Assembly: GCA_965116595.1 (NCBI GenBank)
Contig: OZ220708.1
Coordinates: 806,001 to 870,000, forward strand
Reading direction: 5' to 3'
DNA from: G963663315 sp963668255
GTDB lineage: Bacteria; Pseudomonadota; Gammaproteobacteria; Arenicellales; Poriferihabitantaceae
Length of the DNA stretch: 64,000 nucleotides
The notes under the pieces are model-generated. The model did not search any database. It saw nothing but the letters and a program-made list of their open reading frames with translations, and had not been told where the DNA came from. The stretch's first letter is position 1, and each line of letters opens with the position of its first letter. The translations under genes and the position numbers were made by a program. Positions 25,247-35,208 of the stretch are shown here, one piece after another.

Positions 25247-26539
25247 TTAGCGTACGACTGGCATTGCACTGCTGTTTGATTCATTGCTGACTGCCCTGGA
25301 ATTGTCACCGACCAGTACTATATCGCCTTTTGCCATTTTGATCCGTGTGTCAGGATCGGTCAGCAGACCGGTAGCCCCTTTCTTGAAAAAGTGTAATGCC
25401 GCATCGGTTTCCCCCATTTGCTCCAGCAGCGATGCCAGATCAATACAGGCTTCATCCTGTGCACCGGCCTGGATTGATTTTTTATACAGATCTTTTGCTT
25501 TTGTAAAATTTTTTTCATAACGATACAGACGTGCAAGTGCAAGCAACAACTCAGGGTCGTTATTGTGCTTTTTACTGAACGATTCAACCAGTTCAATCTG
25601 ATATTTGACAAAAGGGCTATTCACCTTGCCATACAGATTGATCAGTTTTGTATCAAACCTTCTGTTAAGCGCTGTTCGAAGCTCTTTTTCCGCCTCTTTC
25701 AATTTGTCGGCTTTTATCAATTGATTGACGTAAGTGATGACCATATCCGGGTCTTTTTTCTTTTCCGCAGGTAATGATTTCCAGGTTGTAGCCGATCGCT
25801 TCGAGTCCCCCTGCAGCAGCGCCGGTGATGAAACCAATTGCTCGAAGGCATACTGTTCCCGGATTTTCGTTTCCTCCTGGGGAAACGCTTCGAGTTTCTT
25901 CAACGAGGTAACCAGTTTGGTCAATGAATCCCAATCCTCCAGTTCCTTGTAAACATCCGCCAGCAACCTTGCCACAGCCACATTCCTGGGAGAAGTAGAG
26001 CGCAGTTTCTCAAGATAATCTCTGGATTCAGTTAACGACCCTGCATGATACAGAAGCCTCGCACGAGTAAGATTGATCGCCAGCGCACTGGAGGGATGCC
26101 TGGCAAGCGCTTGATCGAGAAATCGGTTCCTTCGGTCCGTCGAGCCTTGTTGTTGCGCCGCATAGGCTGCGCCAAGGTAATTGATCAATGGGGTTTTATT
26201 GTATTCGAGTTCATTCAGCAACGCCGATTCGGCCTTCGGCCAGTTTCCTTCGATCAGGTACGCATAGCCCTGCATGGTGTGTTGCTGTGCACTGTTTTCC
26301 TTGTTCCGGGTTCTCCATTTCCGATATTTCTCTGGCGCTCGAAACAGGCTTGCGACAAAGTTGAGCAACAGATACAAAAATACAAAAGTCAGGAATATGA
26401 TACAAATGAACAACAGCAAGGGCAGTCGAATCACCCAGGGCGCCCGGGTCAGGACAACATAGCCCGGATCGTCGACGGCCAGCACACCCAGGCCAACTGA
26501 AACGAACAATGCGATAATAATGGTAATCAACAGTTTCAT
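25247..26539 (-). CDS. hemY: HemY: membrane TPR protein of the hem cluster
   Basis: 430 residues. Two N-terminal membrane segments (about 1-22 and 38-65) around the HemY signature DDPGYVVLTRAPWVIRLPL, then cytoplasmic TPR-like helices (ALARLYRYEKNFTKAKDLYKKSI). This is the gammaproteobacterial HemY of hemCDXY clusters, not the protoporphyrinogen oxidase called HemY in Bacillus. Its role is not settled. It is last in the run, 30 bases after hemX, and convergent with the oxidoreductase gene. Confidence 0.92.
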   Translation of the reverse strand: MKLLITIIIALFVSVGLGVLAVDDPGYVVLTRAPWVIRLPLLLFICIIFLTFVFLYLLLNFVASLFRAPEKYRKWRTRNKENSAQQHTMQGYAYLIEGNWPKAESALLNELEYNKTPLINYLGAAYAAQQQGSTDRRNRFLDQALARHPSSALAINLTRARLLYHAGSLTESRDYLEKLRSTSPRNVAVARLLADVYKELEDWDSLTKLVTSLKKLEAFPQEETKIREQYAFEQLVSSPALLQGDSKRSATTWKSLPAEKKKDPDMVITYVNQLIKADKLKEAEKELRTALNRRFDTKLINLYGKVNSPFVKYQIELVESFSKKHNNDPELLLALARLYRYEKNFTKAKDLYKKSIQAGAQDEACIDLASLLEQMGETDAALHFFKKGATGLLTDPDTRIKMAKGDIVLVGDNSRAVSNESNSSAMPVVR

Positions 26540-26569
26540 AATCGCAGTCTGGTAACTGAGTGTCCGTTA

Positions 26570-28030
26570 TTATTGCTGACCGCCAGACTCGCTCCTGCCC
26601 AGAGCGCGAATAGCGGATAACGTCGCTGAAATATCGGGAATCCCGGTATCCCGATACGATGATCCAACCCGGTTGAGTCGTTCGATCCAGTCCAGGGTCC
26701 CGGCGGCATCAACATTGAAATTTTCCCTGACCCACTTGCGGGCAACATCAATCCTGTTGGTAAACAATTCCGGGTTTTCCCGAACCAGCGCGACCTGGGC
26801 CGATTCCAGAATCAGCCTGGTTCTTTCATAGGTCATTTTACGTATTTGTGCAGAAATCACTGGCTTGACAGGGCTGGCGTTTTTCTCTACCTGGACAAGG
26901 TCTCCCAAATTCGTCAGCAGCGCGGCTCCCGCATCTATCACCGGTTTCAGGTAACGATCAAGCGTCGTGGTTTCGTCGACGTCACCTTGCGAATCAGTTC
27001 CCCGCGACTCATCCTCCTTTTCCCGACTTGCGTCTGAATCGACATCCGCATACATTACGATGTCGCCTGAAAGCGGTAACGTATCGACCTGTGCAGACAG
27101 CGCCGACAATTCGTTCAACAGGCCAGACACGTCAATCGACGGCACACTGTCGAGCGCAGCAATATCTGAAGACAGCAGTTGACGAACCTCATCCACGCCG
27201 GAACCGGAAAGTTGTTTCAGGCGTTGATCCGCAAGTTGCAAAGCCTGCTTTGCCAGACCGGTCTCGCCTGTGAACCGCAGGCGTTGATGAGCAATGAGAA
27301 TGAGTTGTTCCGTTTCTTCAAGAACCCATCCATCAAGGTCGCTGTCAAGTTGCGTACGCAGCGCCGCAATCTGGCCCGAGAGCGCACCCACTTCCTTTTC
27401 AATCCGCTCGCTAACCACATCACCCTGATTTCCCATTTCGTCCCGGATGCCCTGTATCTGTGCATGGATATCCGCATCGGACCGGTGAAGAACACCATAC
27501 TGCCGACCGAGATCCTGGAAATGTTCATAGTTACGGGCAAACGAATCTCCCAGTTCACGAACCTCGGTACCGATGTCGGTTTTCAGCCCGGTTTGCGTTT
27601 GCTCAACCCCGTCGATACGCCGCTCAATCAGATTCAATCTGGTTTCCTGTTGTACGGCATCCGATTGCGAGTCCACTGCGCCCTGATACCAGGCATATCC
27701 TCCCACGCCCATCGCGAAAGCGCTCAAAATCAATGCAATCCATGAAACAGCCTGGCCTCTCGAACCGGGGCGAGTGACAGGCTTTTCAGGCGCAGGGTTG
27801 TTACCGGTGTCCCGGTCGGCCGATTCCGGCTCGGATTTCAGGCTTGATGGCGCGTTATCGGCCGATGTCGTGCGAGTAGCCCGGGTCACAGGTATTTTTT
27901 TCCTGACCGGGCTTTTTTTTACCTTTGCGGATTTCTTCTTCGACGGGGTTCCGGTTGCCGGATTATCATTGGTTTCGTCTTCTGCCATTTTATTTTCTGC
28001 CTGTTCTACCTGTTCTGTTGCCTTTACCAT
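26570..28030 (-). CDS. hemX: HemX family membrane protein
   Basis: 486 residues. A charged cytoplasmic N-terminus rich in Lys/Glu/Thr-Pro (1-92), one membrane helix (95-116), a coiled-coil-prone stretch, and the C-terminal HemX domain with SGSGVDEVRQLLSSDIAALDS and ALLTNLGDLVQVEK. Often labelled uroporphyrinogen-III C-methyltransferase, but the SAM-dependent methyltransferase fold of SUMT is not visible, so methylation is unlikely. It lies between hemD (23-base gap) and hemY. Confidence 0.88.
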   Translation of the reverse strand: MVKATEQVEQAENKMAEDETNDNPATGTPSKKKSAKVKKSPVRKKIPVTRATRTTSADNAPSSLKSEPESADRDTGNNPAPEKPVTRPGSRGQAVSWIALILSAFAMGVGGYAWYQGAVDSQSDAVQQETRLNLIERRIDGVEQTQTGLKTDIGTEVRELGDSFARNYEHFQDLGRQYGVLHRSDADIHAQIQGIRDEMGNQGDVVSERIEKEVGALSGQIAALRTQLDSDLDGWVLEETEQLILIAHQRLRFTGETGLAKQALQLADQRLKQLSGSGVDEVRQLLSSDIAALDSVPSIDVSGLLNELSALSAQVDTLPLSGDIVMYADVDSDASREKEDESRGTDSQGDVDETTTLDRYLKPVIDAGAALLTNLGDLVQVEKNASPVKPVISAQIRKMTYERTRLILESAQVALVRENPELFTNRIDVARKWVRENFNVDAAGTLDWIERLNRVGSSYRDTGIPDISATLSAIRALGRSESGGQQ

Positions 28031-28053
28031 TGCACCTCTGCCCTGGATTAATC

Positions 28054-28863
28054 CTACCGCAACGCACTGTGATTGTCATCTTGAGCAAATTCCAACATGG
28101 CATCAATCAGGCACCCATTCGAGGTTCCCCCGGATACCCTGACACAAGTGATACCGCGACTTATGCACTGATATTTGATGCGTTCACTGATCGTGATCAC
28201 CGGCGAATCAGCCAACAATGCTGAATTTTGCGGGCCAAGCAATTTCAGCAGTCCAACGAGAATCGAAACACTGGTAATCATCACCACATCAATTTCTCCG
28301 GCGGACCATATATCAATGATCGGTTGTATCGGCCTGCTCGTGGTTCTCCTCGTGTAACATTGAACAAAAGTAACCTCGGCGCCGAGCTTTTCCAGTTCAA
28401 CTTTTAACAGATCACGACCGGATTGCCCTCTCAAAATGGCGACTCTGGACTCTTTCAGATCAATGCCACTCTCACTGTCTTTTAATGAAACCAGCAATCC
28501 CTCGCTGTCAGCGCTCTGCCTTGGGATGAAATCAATATTCAGCCCCTCGTCTCGACCATGTCTGGCGGTTTCAGGCCCCATCGCTGCGATCTTCAGACCT
28601 TCGGGGAGTAAGATATTTTGCTGTTTCTTCCTGGCAACAAATCCTTCTATCGCAGCAGCGCTGACAAAAACCAGCAGATCAATATCCCCAATGCCGTGCA
28701 ACAGGGCATCCAGGGCAACAAAGCTGTCCGGGGTTGAAATCTCGATGACCGGGAACTTTATCGCTGTCCCGCCATGTTCTTCAATTGCCCTGGCAATGGC
28801 GTCACTTGAAGGACAGGGTCTGGTAATCAGTACTTTAAGTCCGTCCAGGGATTTATTCCGCAT
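28054..28863 (-). CDS. hemD: Uroporphyrinogen-III synthase
   Basis: 269 residues; closes and inverts ring D of hydroxymethylbilane. The family is weakly conserved, but LKVLITRPCPSS at the N-terminus, ILRGQSGRDLLKVELEKLGAEVTFVQCYTR in the middle, and the position directly after hemC identify it. Its start overlaps the hemC stop by 11 bases. Confidence 0.92.
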   Translation of the reverse strand: MRNKSLDGLKVLITRPCPSSDAIARAIEEHGGTAIKFPVIEISTPDSFVALDALLHGIGDIDLLVFVSAAAIEGFVARKKQQNILLPEGLKIAAMGPETARHGRDEGLNIDFIPRQSADSEGLLVSLKDSESGIDLKESRVAILRGQSGRDLLKVELEKLGAEVTFVQCYTRRTTSRPIQPIIDIWSAGEIDVVMITSVSILVGLLKLLGPQNSALLADSPVITISERIKYQCISRGITCVRVSGGTSNGCLIDAMLEFAQDDNHSALR

Positions 28864-29782
28864 GGTTATAGGCGCGGTCGAGAATGTCCTTCGCTCCCTG
28901 ATCGATCAGGTCCTCCGCCACTGCAATGCCCAATTGCACAGGGTCTGAGACGGAACCGGGCTTTTCAGACCTCAATATTATCGAACCATCCAATTCCCCG
29001 ACCAGGCCGCGCAGGGTCAACCGCTGGCCTGATCGCTCGCAATGAAATGCGACGGGCACATGGCAACCCCCTCCAATACGCTTATTCGCGCTACGCTCTG
29101 CCAGTGTTTCGGTTGCAGATTGTTGATCATTCAACGGCAGAATCAATGGATGAATATCAGGGTCATCGACACGGCATTCAATCCCGACCACGCCCTGACC
29201 GACCGCAGGAAGGCAGATTGAAGTTGGAATGACCTGGGCTATCCGGTCGTCCATTCCCAGCCGCTTCAGACCCGCCACGGCCAGAATGATGGCATCGTAC
29301 TGGCCTGAATCGAGTTTCTGCAAACGGGTATTGACATTGCCTCTCAGGTTTTTCAATTGCAAATGGGGATAGCTGGCTTTTATCTGGCACTGTCGTCTCA
29401 AACTGCAGGTTCCAACCACAGCGCCTTTGGGCAGTTCCTCCAGGGAATTGAAATTTTTCGAGACCAGGGCATCTCCGGGATCCTCTCTGGAACAATAAAC
29501 CGGTATGTGCAGCCCTTCGGGAAGATCGACTGTGACATCCTTCATCGAATGAACGGCCAGGTCAATTTCCCGGTCAAGCAACGCGATTTCCAGTTCCTTC
29601 AGAAACAAACCTTTACCGCCAACCTGAGATAACGGAATGTCCAGGGTTTTGTCGCCTTCAGAGATAATTTCAACCAACTCAACCTGCAGGTCCTGACGAG
29701 CGGACAGCAGTGCGTCCCGAACATGGTTTGCCTGCCAGATTGCGAGTTGGCTTGTACGTGTCCCTATGCGAACAGTTTTCAT
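28853..29782 (-). CDS. hemC: Porphobilinogen deaminase
   Basis: 309-residue hydroxymethylbilane synthase. Catalytic Asp82 in VHSMKDV; the dipyrromethane-cofactor cysteine is Cys240 in GGGCHVPVAFH; GTCSLRRQCQ and NLRGNVNTRLQKLDSG are conserved. hemC-hemD-hemX-hemY is the normal gammaproteobacterial order. The SPOR gene precedes it by 19 bases. Confidence 0.97.
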   Translation of the reverse strand: MKTVRIGTRTSQLAIWQANHVRDALLSARQDLQVELVEIISEGDKTLDIPLSQVGGKGLFLKELEIALLDREIDLAVHSMKDVTVDLPEGLHIPVYCSREDPGDALVSKNFNSLEELPKGAVVGTCSLRRQCQIKASYPHLQLKNLRGNVNTRLQKLDSGQYDAIILAVAGLKRLGMDDRIAQVIPTSICLPAVGQGVVGIECRVDDPDIHPLILPLNDQQSATETLAERSANKRIGGGCHVPVAFHCERSGQRLTLRGLVGELDGSIILRSEKPGSVSDPVQLGIAVAEDLIDQGAKDILDRAYNHAE

Positions 29783-29801
29783 GATATCACCAATAAAACC
29801 A

Positions 29802-30464
29802 TTACCCGCCCCCGGATATCTTGAGTCTTAATGCTTTAATGCCGAAAGACGCCAGACTCTTGTCCGATTCCACCATCTCGTCATAATTTGAATAGGGGCC
29901 AAGCCGCACACGGAAAAAGTCGCCCCTCCCCTGGATGGTAACTTTTTGTATCTGCGACGCATGCCCCCAAAGCGCCAATTCGGCTTTCAGTCGATTGGCA
30001 TCATTTATTTTCTTATAAGAGCCTGCCTGCAGCATATACACGCTTTTCTTCGGCGCCGCCTGAATAGCCGCAGAAGGGTCGGATTTGACAGTCCCGGTTT
30101 CAGCCGACGAAGTCGTTGATGGCGGCGGCGAAGGAATTGGCGGAGCACTATCCGGCACTACCATCTCAATCTCGGGCAATACCGTAAAGAAGTCGAAACT
30201 GGTCTTTTGCACTACCGGTTTGTCTTCCTTGCCATTCTTCTGAACGGAGGTTTCCTGCTCATCCTGTCTGGATTGCTGCAAGGATTGTTCGACCACCGTG
30301 CGGATTCCGGTTCCAACTCCAGTATCCGCAACCCGCATCCCCTGCCAGAGAATGGTTGCCAGTGACCCGATCATCATACCGATTATCAACATCCCGAAAC
30401 CACGTGGTAATCCACGCCTGGGTGACGCTGAACGTTTGCGGATCTTTCGTTTTGCCTGAGGCAT
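29802..30464 (-). CDS. SPOR-domain membrane protein (FtsN-like)
   Basis: 220 residues: basic cytoplasmic tail, one membrane helix (about 22-41), a Pro/Ser-rich periplasmic linker, and a C-terminal SPOR domain (about 143-220, YMLQAGSYKKINDANRLKAEL...FFRVRLGPYSNYDE) that binds denuded glycan at division sites. An argS-SPOR pair is common in Gammaproteobacteria, where the gene is often called ftsN-like. The essential FtsN region cannot be confirmed by eye, so no symbol is given. Confidence 0.85.
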   Translation of the reverse strand: MPQAKRKIRKRSASPRRGLPRGFGMLIIGMMIGSLATILWQGMRVADTGVGTGIRTVVEQSLQQSRQDEQETSVQKNGKEDKPVVQKTSFDFFTVLPEIEMVVPDSAPPIPSPPPSTTSSAETGTVKSDPSAAIQAAPKKSVYMLQAGSYKKINDANRLKAELALWGHASQIQKVTIQGRGDFFRVRLGPYSNYDEMVESDKSLASFGIKALRLKISGGG

Positions 30465-30486
30465 GGTCTTTTATCCCGGGTACTGA

Positions 30487-32238
30487 CTACATTCTGTCCG
30501 GCGCTGTTACGCCAAGCATTGCCAGACCATTCGCAATCACGATCCGCACAGCGTCAATCAACCCCAGTCGCGCCTGCCTTAATTCATCTCCACTGGAAAG
30601 AAACGGGTGGGCGTTGTAATAGGTGTGGAAGAAATGGGCAAGATCACGCAGGTAATATGCCAGTAGATGGGGCTCATAACTACTGGCTGCAAGTTCAACC
30701 ACTTCCGGAAAACGCGACACAGCAACCAGAAGGTCCATTTCCTGAGATTCAACCAGCAGGCTGTAGTCAGCGGTGAAATCGGTCAAGCCAGGCATGTTTT
30801 TTTCCTCGAGTTGCCTGAATACACTGCAAATTCTCGCATGCGCGTACTGGATGTAGTATACCGGATTATCCGATGACTGGGATTTGGCAAGATCAAGATC
30901 GAAATCCATGTGCTGATCGGGTTTTCGCAACACATAAAAAAACCGGGCCGCATCGTTGCCAACCTCATCCCTCAATTCCCTCAACGTAACAAACTCAGCG
31001 CCTCGTGTAGACATAGAAACTTTTTGATTGCCACGATAAAGCACCGCAAATTGTACCAGTAAAAATTTCAGGCGCTCAGGGTCATTGCCCAACGCTTCGA
31101 AAGAAGCCTCGATCCGTTTTATATAACCATGGTGGTCCGAGCCAAAGATATTGATAATGCGATCAAAACCACGCTCCGCCTTGTTGTAGTGATAGGCAAT
31201 ATCAGAGGCAAAATAGGTATGAGCGCCGTTGGCTCTGACAACGACACGAGACTTTTCGTCACCAAAATCGGTTGCCCTGAACCATTTGGCGCCTTCTTTC
31301 TCAAAAATATGGCCGTTACTCTCAAGTGTTGCAATAGCTTGATTGATGTCACCTCTGTCCAACAGGCTTCGTTCCGAAAACCACTCCTGAAAAACTACGC
31401 CAAATTCCTGGAGGTCCTGACGAATATCCTCCACCATCGCATCACAGGCAAGATCAAATACTGTTTTATATTCTGTTGGCCCCAGGTTCTGCTTGCAACG
31501 CTCAATCAGAGTATCGACCGACTGCTCAACATCTTCCGGCAGGTTGAGGAAAAGCGTCCCGGTATCCATACTCAAGGCATCCCCTTTCATTTGCCTTAAT
31601 CTACCGGCAATATCCTTTACATATTCACCCTGGTAGGCATTGGATGGAAAAACGGTTTCGAAGTGACACAACTCGAGATAGCGTATCCACACACTCAATG
31701 CCAGAATATCCATTTGCCTGCCAGCATCATTGATGTAGTATTCGCTATGCGTATCATAGCCTGCTGCATTTAAAACACGAACCAGCGCATCACCGAAGGC
31801 AGCTCCCCGACCATGGCCAACGTGTAACGGGCCCGTAGGATTGGTGGAAACAAACTCCACCATGATCCGCTGACCATGACCTGAATCACTCTTGCCATAG
31901 TCATTGGCGTGATCCCGTATAAGAGTAATCAGATTGTGATAAGCCTCACGCCTGAAATAAAAATTTATAAAGCCGGGCCCGGCAATTTCGACTTTCCTGA
32001 TCAATTCCAGGGCCAATTGCGACGCCGGTATGGCTGCAACTATTTCTTGTGCCAGAACACGGGGGTTCTGTTTGAGCGGTTTGGCGAGTTTCAACGCAAG
32101 ATTGCAGGCGAAATCACCATGGCTGGAATCCCTGGTGCGCTCAACACTGATCAAATCAACCACTGGCTTATCCATGACAGCCGGAATTTTCAATGCGCTG
32201 ACTGCCTGACAGAGAAGTCGTATGACCGTGTTTTTCAT
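30487..32238 (-). CDS. argS: Arginyl-tRNA synthetase
   Basis: 583 residues, class I synthetase. HIGH-type motif HVGH at 139-142 within STNPTGPLHVGHGRGAAFGD, an N-terminal Add-1 domain, the degenerate KMSKS region (KVSMSTR), and the DALR anticodon-binding domain at the C-terminus (HFFHTYYNAHPFL). Full length. It heads the argS-SPOR-hemCDXY run and is divergent from the iron transporter. Confidence 0.97.
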   Translation of the reverse strand: MKNTVIRLLCQAVSALKIPAVMDKPVVDLISVERTRDSSHGDFACNLALKLAKPLKQNPRVLAQEIVAAIPASQLALELIRKVEIAGPGFINFYFRREAYHNLITLIRDHANDYGKSDSGHGQRIMVEFVSTNPTGPLHVGHGRGAAFGDALVRVLNAAGYDTHSEYYINDAGRQMDILALSVWIRYLELCHFETVFPSNAYQGEYVKDIAGRLRQMKGDALSMDTGTLFLNLPEDVEQSVDTLIERCKQNLGPTEYKTVFDLACDAMVEDIRQDLQEFGVVFQEWFSERSLLDRGDINQAIATLESNGHIFEKEGAKWFRATDFGDEKSRVVVRANGAHTYFASDIAYHYNKAERGFDRIINIFGSDHHGYIKRIEASFEALGNDPERLKFLLVQFAVLYRGNQKVSMSTRGAEFVTLRELRDEVGNDAARFFYVLRKPDQHMDFDLDLAKSQSSDNPVYYIQYAHARICSVFRQLEEKNMPGLTDFTADYSLLVESQEMDLLVAVSRFPEVVELAASSYEPHLLAYYLRDLAHFFHTYYNAHPFLSSGDELRQARLGLIDAVRIVIANGLAMLGVTAPDRM

Positions 32239-32337
32239 GTTACGGGATGTCGGTAGAGCCTTTGAAATGAGGAGCGATTGTACCTTTTGACCATATCAAA
32301 CAGAAGAAAAAAACTGGAATGTAAAATATTCCTGAAT

Positions 32338-32356
32338 GCTATTGATTATTATTTGC
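32338..32356 (+). promoter_or_regulatory. Fur-like box upstream of the ferric-iron transporter
   Basis: GCTATTGATTATTATTTGC agrees with the 19-base Fur consensus GATAATGATAATCATTATC at 13 positions by hand alignment. It precedes a TAGAAT (-10-like) element at 32360-32365 and the iron-binding protein gene. Iron repression through Fur is inferred from position and match. Confidence 0.45.
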
Positions 32357-32365
32357 ATTTAGAAT

Positions 32366-33419
32366 ATGGTACGCATCCCAACAATTATATTACCTGCAAT
32401 TATCATGCAATCAAGATATCTTGTTATCGCATCCCTGCTTTTTATAGGACTTGTGGAAACAGTTTATGCCAGAGAAGAGGTCAACGTATACTCCTACCGA
32501 AACCCGGAATTGATTCAACCCATGTTTGATCGGTTTACCGAGGATACGGGTATTGCAGTCAATGTTGTTTTCGCTAAAAAAGGCATGCTGGAAAAATTGA
32601 AAAATGAAGGTGAAAACAGCCCGGCCGACCTGGTATTTACAGTCGATATCGGTCGCCTGTCAGACATCAGGAACGCAGGCCTGACCCAGGCAGTCATGGA
32701 TCAAAGCCTGTTCGACAATATTCCGCAAAACCTGAGAGATGCTGAAAATCACTGGTATGGTCTTACCGCAAGAGCCCGGTTTATCGTCACTTCCAGGAAC
32801 CGGGTCGCTGATGGCGCCATCTCGACTTATGAAGACCTCGCCAAACCCGAATTCAAGGGCCTGATCTGCACCCGGTCCGGGAAACACCCCTATATGGTCG
32901 CGTTGACAGCTTCGATGATCGTGCACCATGGTAGTAGAAGGCGCGGAACAGTGGCTGGGGAAAGTAAAATCCAACCTGGCGCGCAAACCGGAAGGCAATG
33001 ACCGGGGGCAGGTAAAAGCGATCAAGGAAGGGGTATGTGATATCGCTGTAGTCAACCATTACTACATGTACAAAATGATTTCAAACCCGGAACAAAAGCC
33101 GTGGGCAGACGCAGTCAATGTCGTGTTTCCAAATCAGGATGATCGCGGCACACACATGAATGTAAGCGGTATGGCGATGACCAGGTATGCGCCAAACAGA
33201 GACAATGCACTGAAACTCATGAGATTTCTGGCGAGTGGCACGGCACAGTCGATGTATGCAAAGCTCAATGGGGAATATGCGGTCAAACCAGGGACTGAGT
33301 TGGTTGAAGCGGTTGCGGCATGGGGCACATTCAAGCAGGACAACGTCAGTCTGACGGCGGTAGCGGCCAATCGCGCAGAAGCCTCAAAAATTGCCGATCG
33401 TGTCGGATACGACAATTGA
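32366..33419 (+). pseudogene. Frameshifted Fe(3+) ABC transporter binding protein (FutA/IdiA/SfuA type)
   Basis: Two reading frames together encode one ferric-iron periplasmic binding protein. Frame one (32366 or, better for the signal peptide MQSRYLVIASLLFIGLVETVYA, 32405) runs through KGLICTRSGKHPYMVALTASMIVHHG; the family sequence then continues as EGAEQWLGKVKSNLARKPEGNDRGQVKAIKEG one base over, from about 32934 to 33419, including the iron-binding tyrosines in NHYYMYK. One extra base (or two missing) near 32930-32933 explains it. Joined, the product is about 337 residues, normal for the family. An in-frame ATG at 32928 could restart the second half. Genuine mutation and assembly error cannot be told apart here. 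Confidence 0.85.
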
Positions 33420-33448
33420 GTATTGTGTCGACAGTGTTTCGATAGTCT

Positions 33449-35170
33449 ATGGCTTCGTCATCCTCATCCTCATCCACACCATTGGGACTCATAACCAACG
33501 CAAACCCTGATAATTCAAGGTCTGGCCATGGTGTCAGTTTTTGGGGGACAGGCACTATTTGCATGGTGTTTGTCGCCCTGTTACCACTCATGGCCATCAT
33601 TTGGGTGGCCTTTTTTCCAACGGAAAATATATGGCCCCATCTGATCAGCACATCCCTGCCCCGCTACCTGTTGAATACCATTGTATTGATGGCCGGTGTC
33701 GGGGTATCGGTTTTTCTGACAGGGGTTTCTACCGCCTGGCTGATCAGTACTTATTCATTTCCCGGTGACAAGTATTTCGAATGGATGTTATTGCTGCCAC
33801 TGGCCGTACCCGCCTATGTAGTTGCTTATCTTTATACCGACCTGCTCGAATTTGCAGGACCGGTACAAGGCACGCTTAGAGGAATCTTCGGCTGGGAACT
33901 GGCCAGGGATTACTGGTTCCCGAACGTGCGCAGCATGGGGGGAGCGATCATGCTGATGGGTCTGGTGCTGTATCCTTACGTTTATCTGATGGCGCGGTCT
34001 TCATTTCTCGAACAATCTCCCCATTTACTCGATGCCTGCCGCCTGATGGGACGATCCCGTTTCAATACATTTCTGTTTGTGTCCCTGCCCATCGCCAGAC
34101 CAGGAATCGCGATTGGCACCGCTCTTGCACTGATGGAAACACTGAACGACTTCGGTACGGTGGATTATTTTGCCGTTCATGCCCTGACTGCGGGCCTGTT
34201 TGATGTCTGGTTGAACATGAATAACCTGGGTGGAGCTGCCCAGATTGCACTGGTTATGCTTGCTTTCGTACTGATCCTGCTGGCTCTCGAACATGTCGGG
34301 CGAAGCAAAATCCGTTTTTATCAGAGCACAGGCAGATTCGCTCATCGGGAAAATATCCCGTTACGTGGTATCTCGAAATGGATTGCCTTCACCATTTGTT
34401 TTCTGCCGATCCTTGCTGGATTCCTGATCCCCTTCGCCATGCTGATCAGTTATGGAGTACGGTATTTCGATCAATCCTGGTCCGGAGAGTTTCGTCAGTA
34501 CGTATTCAACAGCCTCAGCGTTTCCATCATCGCTGCGGTAAGTTGTGCCGCCATTTCCATTTTGATTGCCTATTCCCGGAGAATCATCACCCCACCCTGG
34601 TTCACTTCATTATCGAAAGTCTCATCTATTGGATATGCCGTTCCCGGCTCGGTTCTGGCAGTGGGTATCGTCATTTCCCTGACCACAGCTGAAAACTGGA
34701 TTGACGGTTACTTCAGGTCGCATTTTGGATTCTCTACCGGCTTGCTGTTGACCGGCACCATCTTTGCGTTGATCCTCACCTACATTATTCGCTTCCTTGC
34801 GATTTCCACAGGCAGCATCGACTCCAGTTTTTCCAAGGTTCCAGGGTCCATTGATATGGCTGCCCGGACCCTGGGCCACCCCCCATTCAGAGCTCTTCGC
34901 CTGTTTCATATTCCATTGATCAAAAGCGGTATTTTTACTGCCATGCTGATCGTATTTGTCGATTGCATGAAGGAATTGCCCGCAACCCTGCTGCTGCGCC
35001 CTTTCAATTTTGAAACGCTGGCTACCCATGTGTATCTGTTTGCTTCGGATGAAATGATCGAACGCAGTGCATTGTCTGCGTTGATGATCGTCCTGGCGGG
35101 ATTGATTCCGGTTATTGTGTTGAGCAAAACAATTTCGTATTCTCAGTTACTGAAACAAAAAGCCGACTGA
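33449..35170 (+). CDS. fbpB: Ferric-iron ABC transporter permease (fused two-domain, FbpB/SfuB)
   Basis: 573-residue inner-membrane protein with two homologous permease halves of about six helices each. The EAA-like loops are visible as LDACRLMGRSRFNTFLFVSLPIARPGI and DMAARTLGHPPFRALRLFHIPL, which contact the ATPase. The N-terminus has a serine run encoded by three copies of TCATCC (33458-33475). It lies 29 bases after the frameshifted binding-protein gene and 38 before the ATPase gene. The intact frame suggests recent or no loss of transporter function. Confidence 0.92.
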   Translation: MASSSSSSSTPLGLITNANPDNSRSGHGVSFWGTGTICMVFVALLPLMAIIWVAFFPTENIWPHLISTSLPRYLLNTIVLMAGVGVSVFLTGVSTAWLISTYSFPGDKYFEWMLLLPLAVPAYVVAYLYTDLLEFAGPVQGTLRGIFGWELARDYWFPNVRSMGGAIMLMGLVLYPYVYLMARSSFLEQSPHLLDACRLMGRSRFNTFLFVSLPIARPGIAIGTALALMETLNDFGTVDYFAVHALTAGLFDVWLNMNNLGGAAQIALVMLAFVLILLALEHVGRSKIRFYQSTGRFAHRENIPLRGISKWIAFTICFLPILAGFLIPFAMLISYGVRYFDQSWSGEFRQYVFNSLSVSIIAAVSCAAISILIAYSRRIITPPWFTSLSKVSSIGYAVPGSVLAVGIVISLTTAENWIDGYFRSHFGFSTGLLLTGTIFALILTYIIRFLAISTGSIDSSFSKVPGSIDMAARTLGHPPFRALRLFHIPLIKSGIFTAMLIVFVDCMKELPATLLLRPFNFETLATHVYLFASDEMIERSALSALMIVLAGLIPVIVLSKTISYSQLLKQKAD

Positions 35171-35208
35171 TTCTGATTCCCAATCAACCTGACACCGCAT
35201 CCTGGTCC

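Noticed and set aside
26570..28030. Calling hemX a uroporphyrinogen-III methyltransferase
   Set aside because: No SAM-binding methyltransferase motifs are visible; the common annotation derives from its position in the hem cluster.
33458..33475. (TCATCC)3 repeat at the start of the permease gene as a phase-variation switch
   Set aside because: The unit is six bases, so copy-number change keeps the reading frame, and three copies are too few to be notable.
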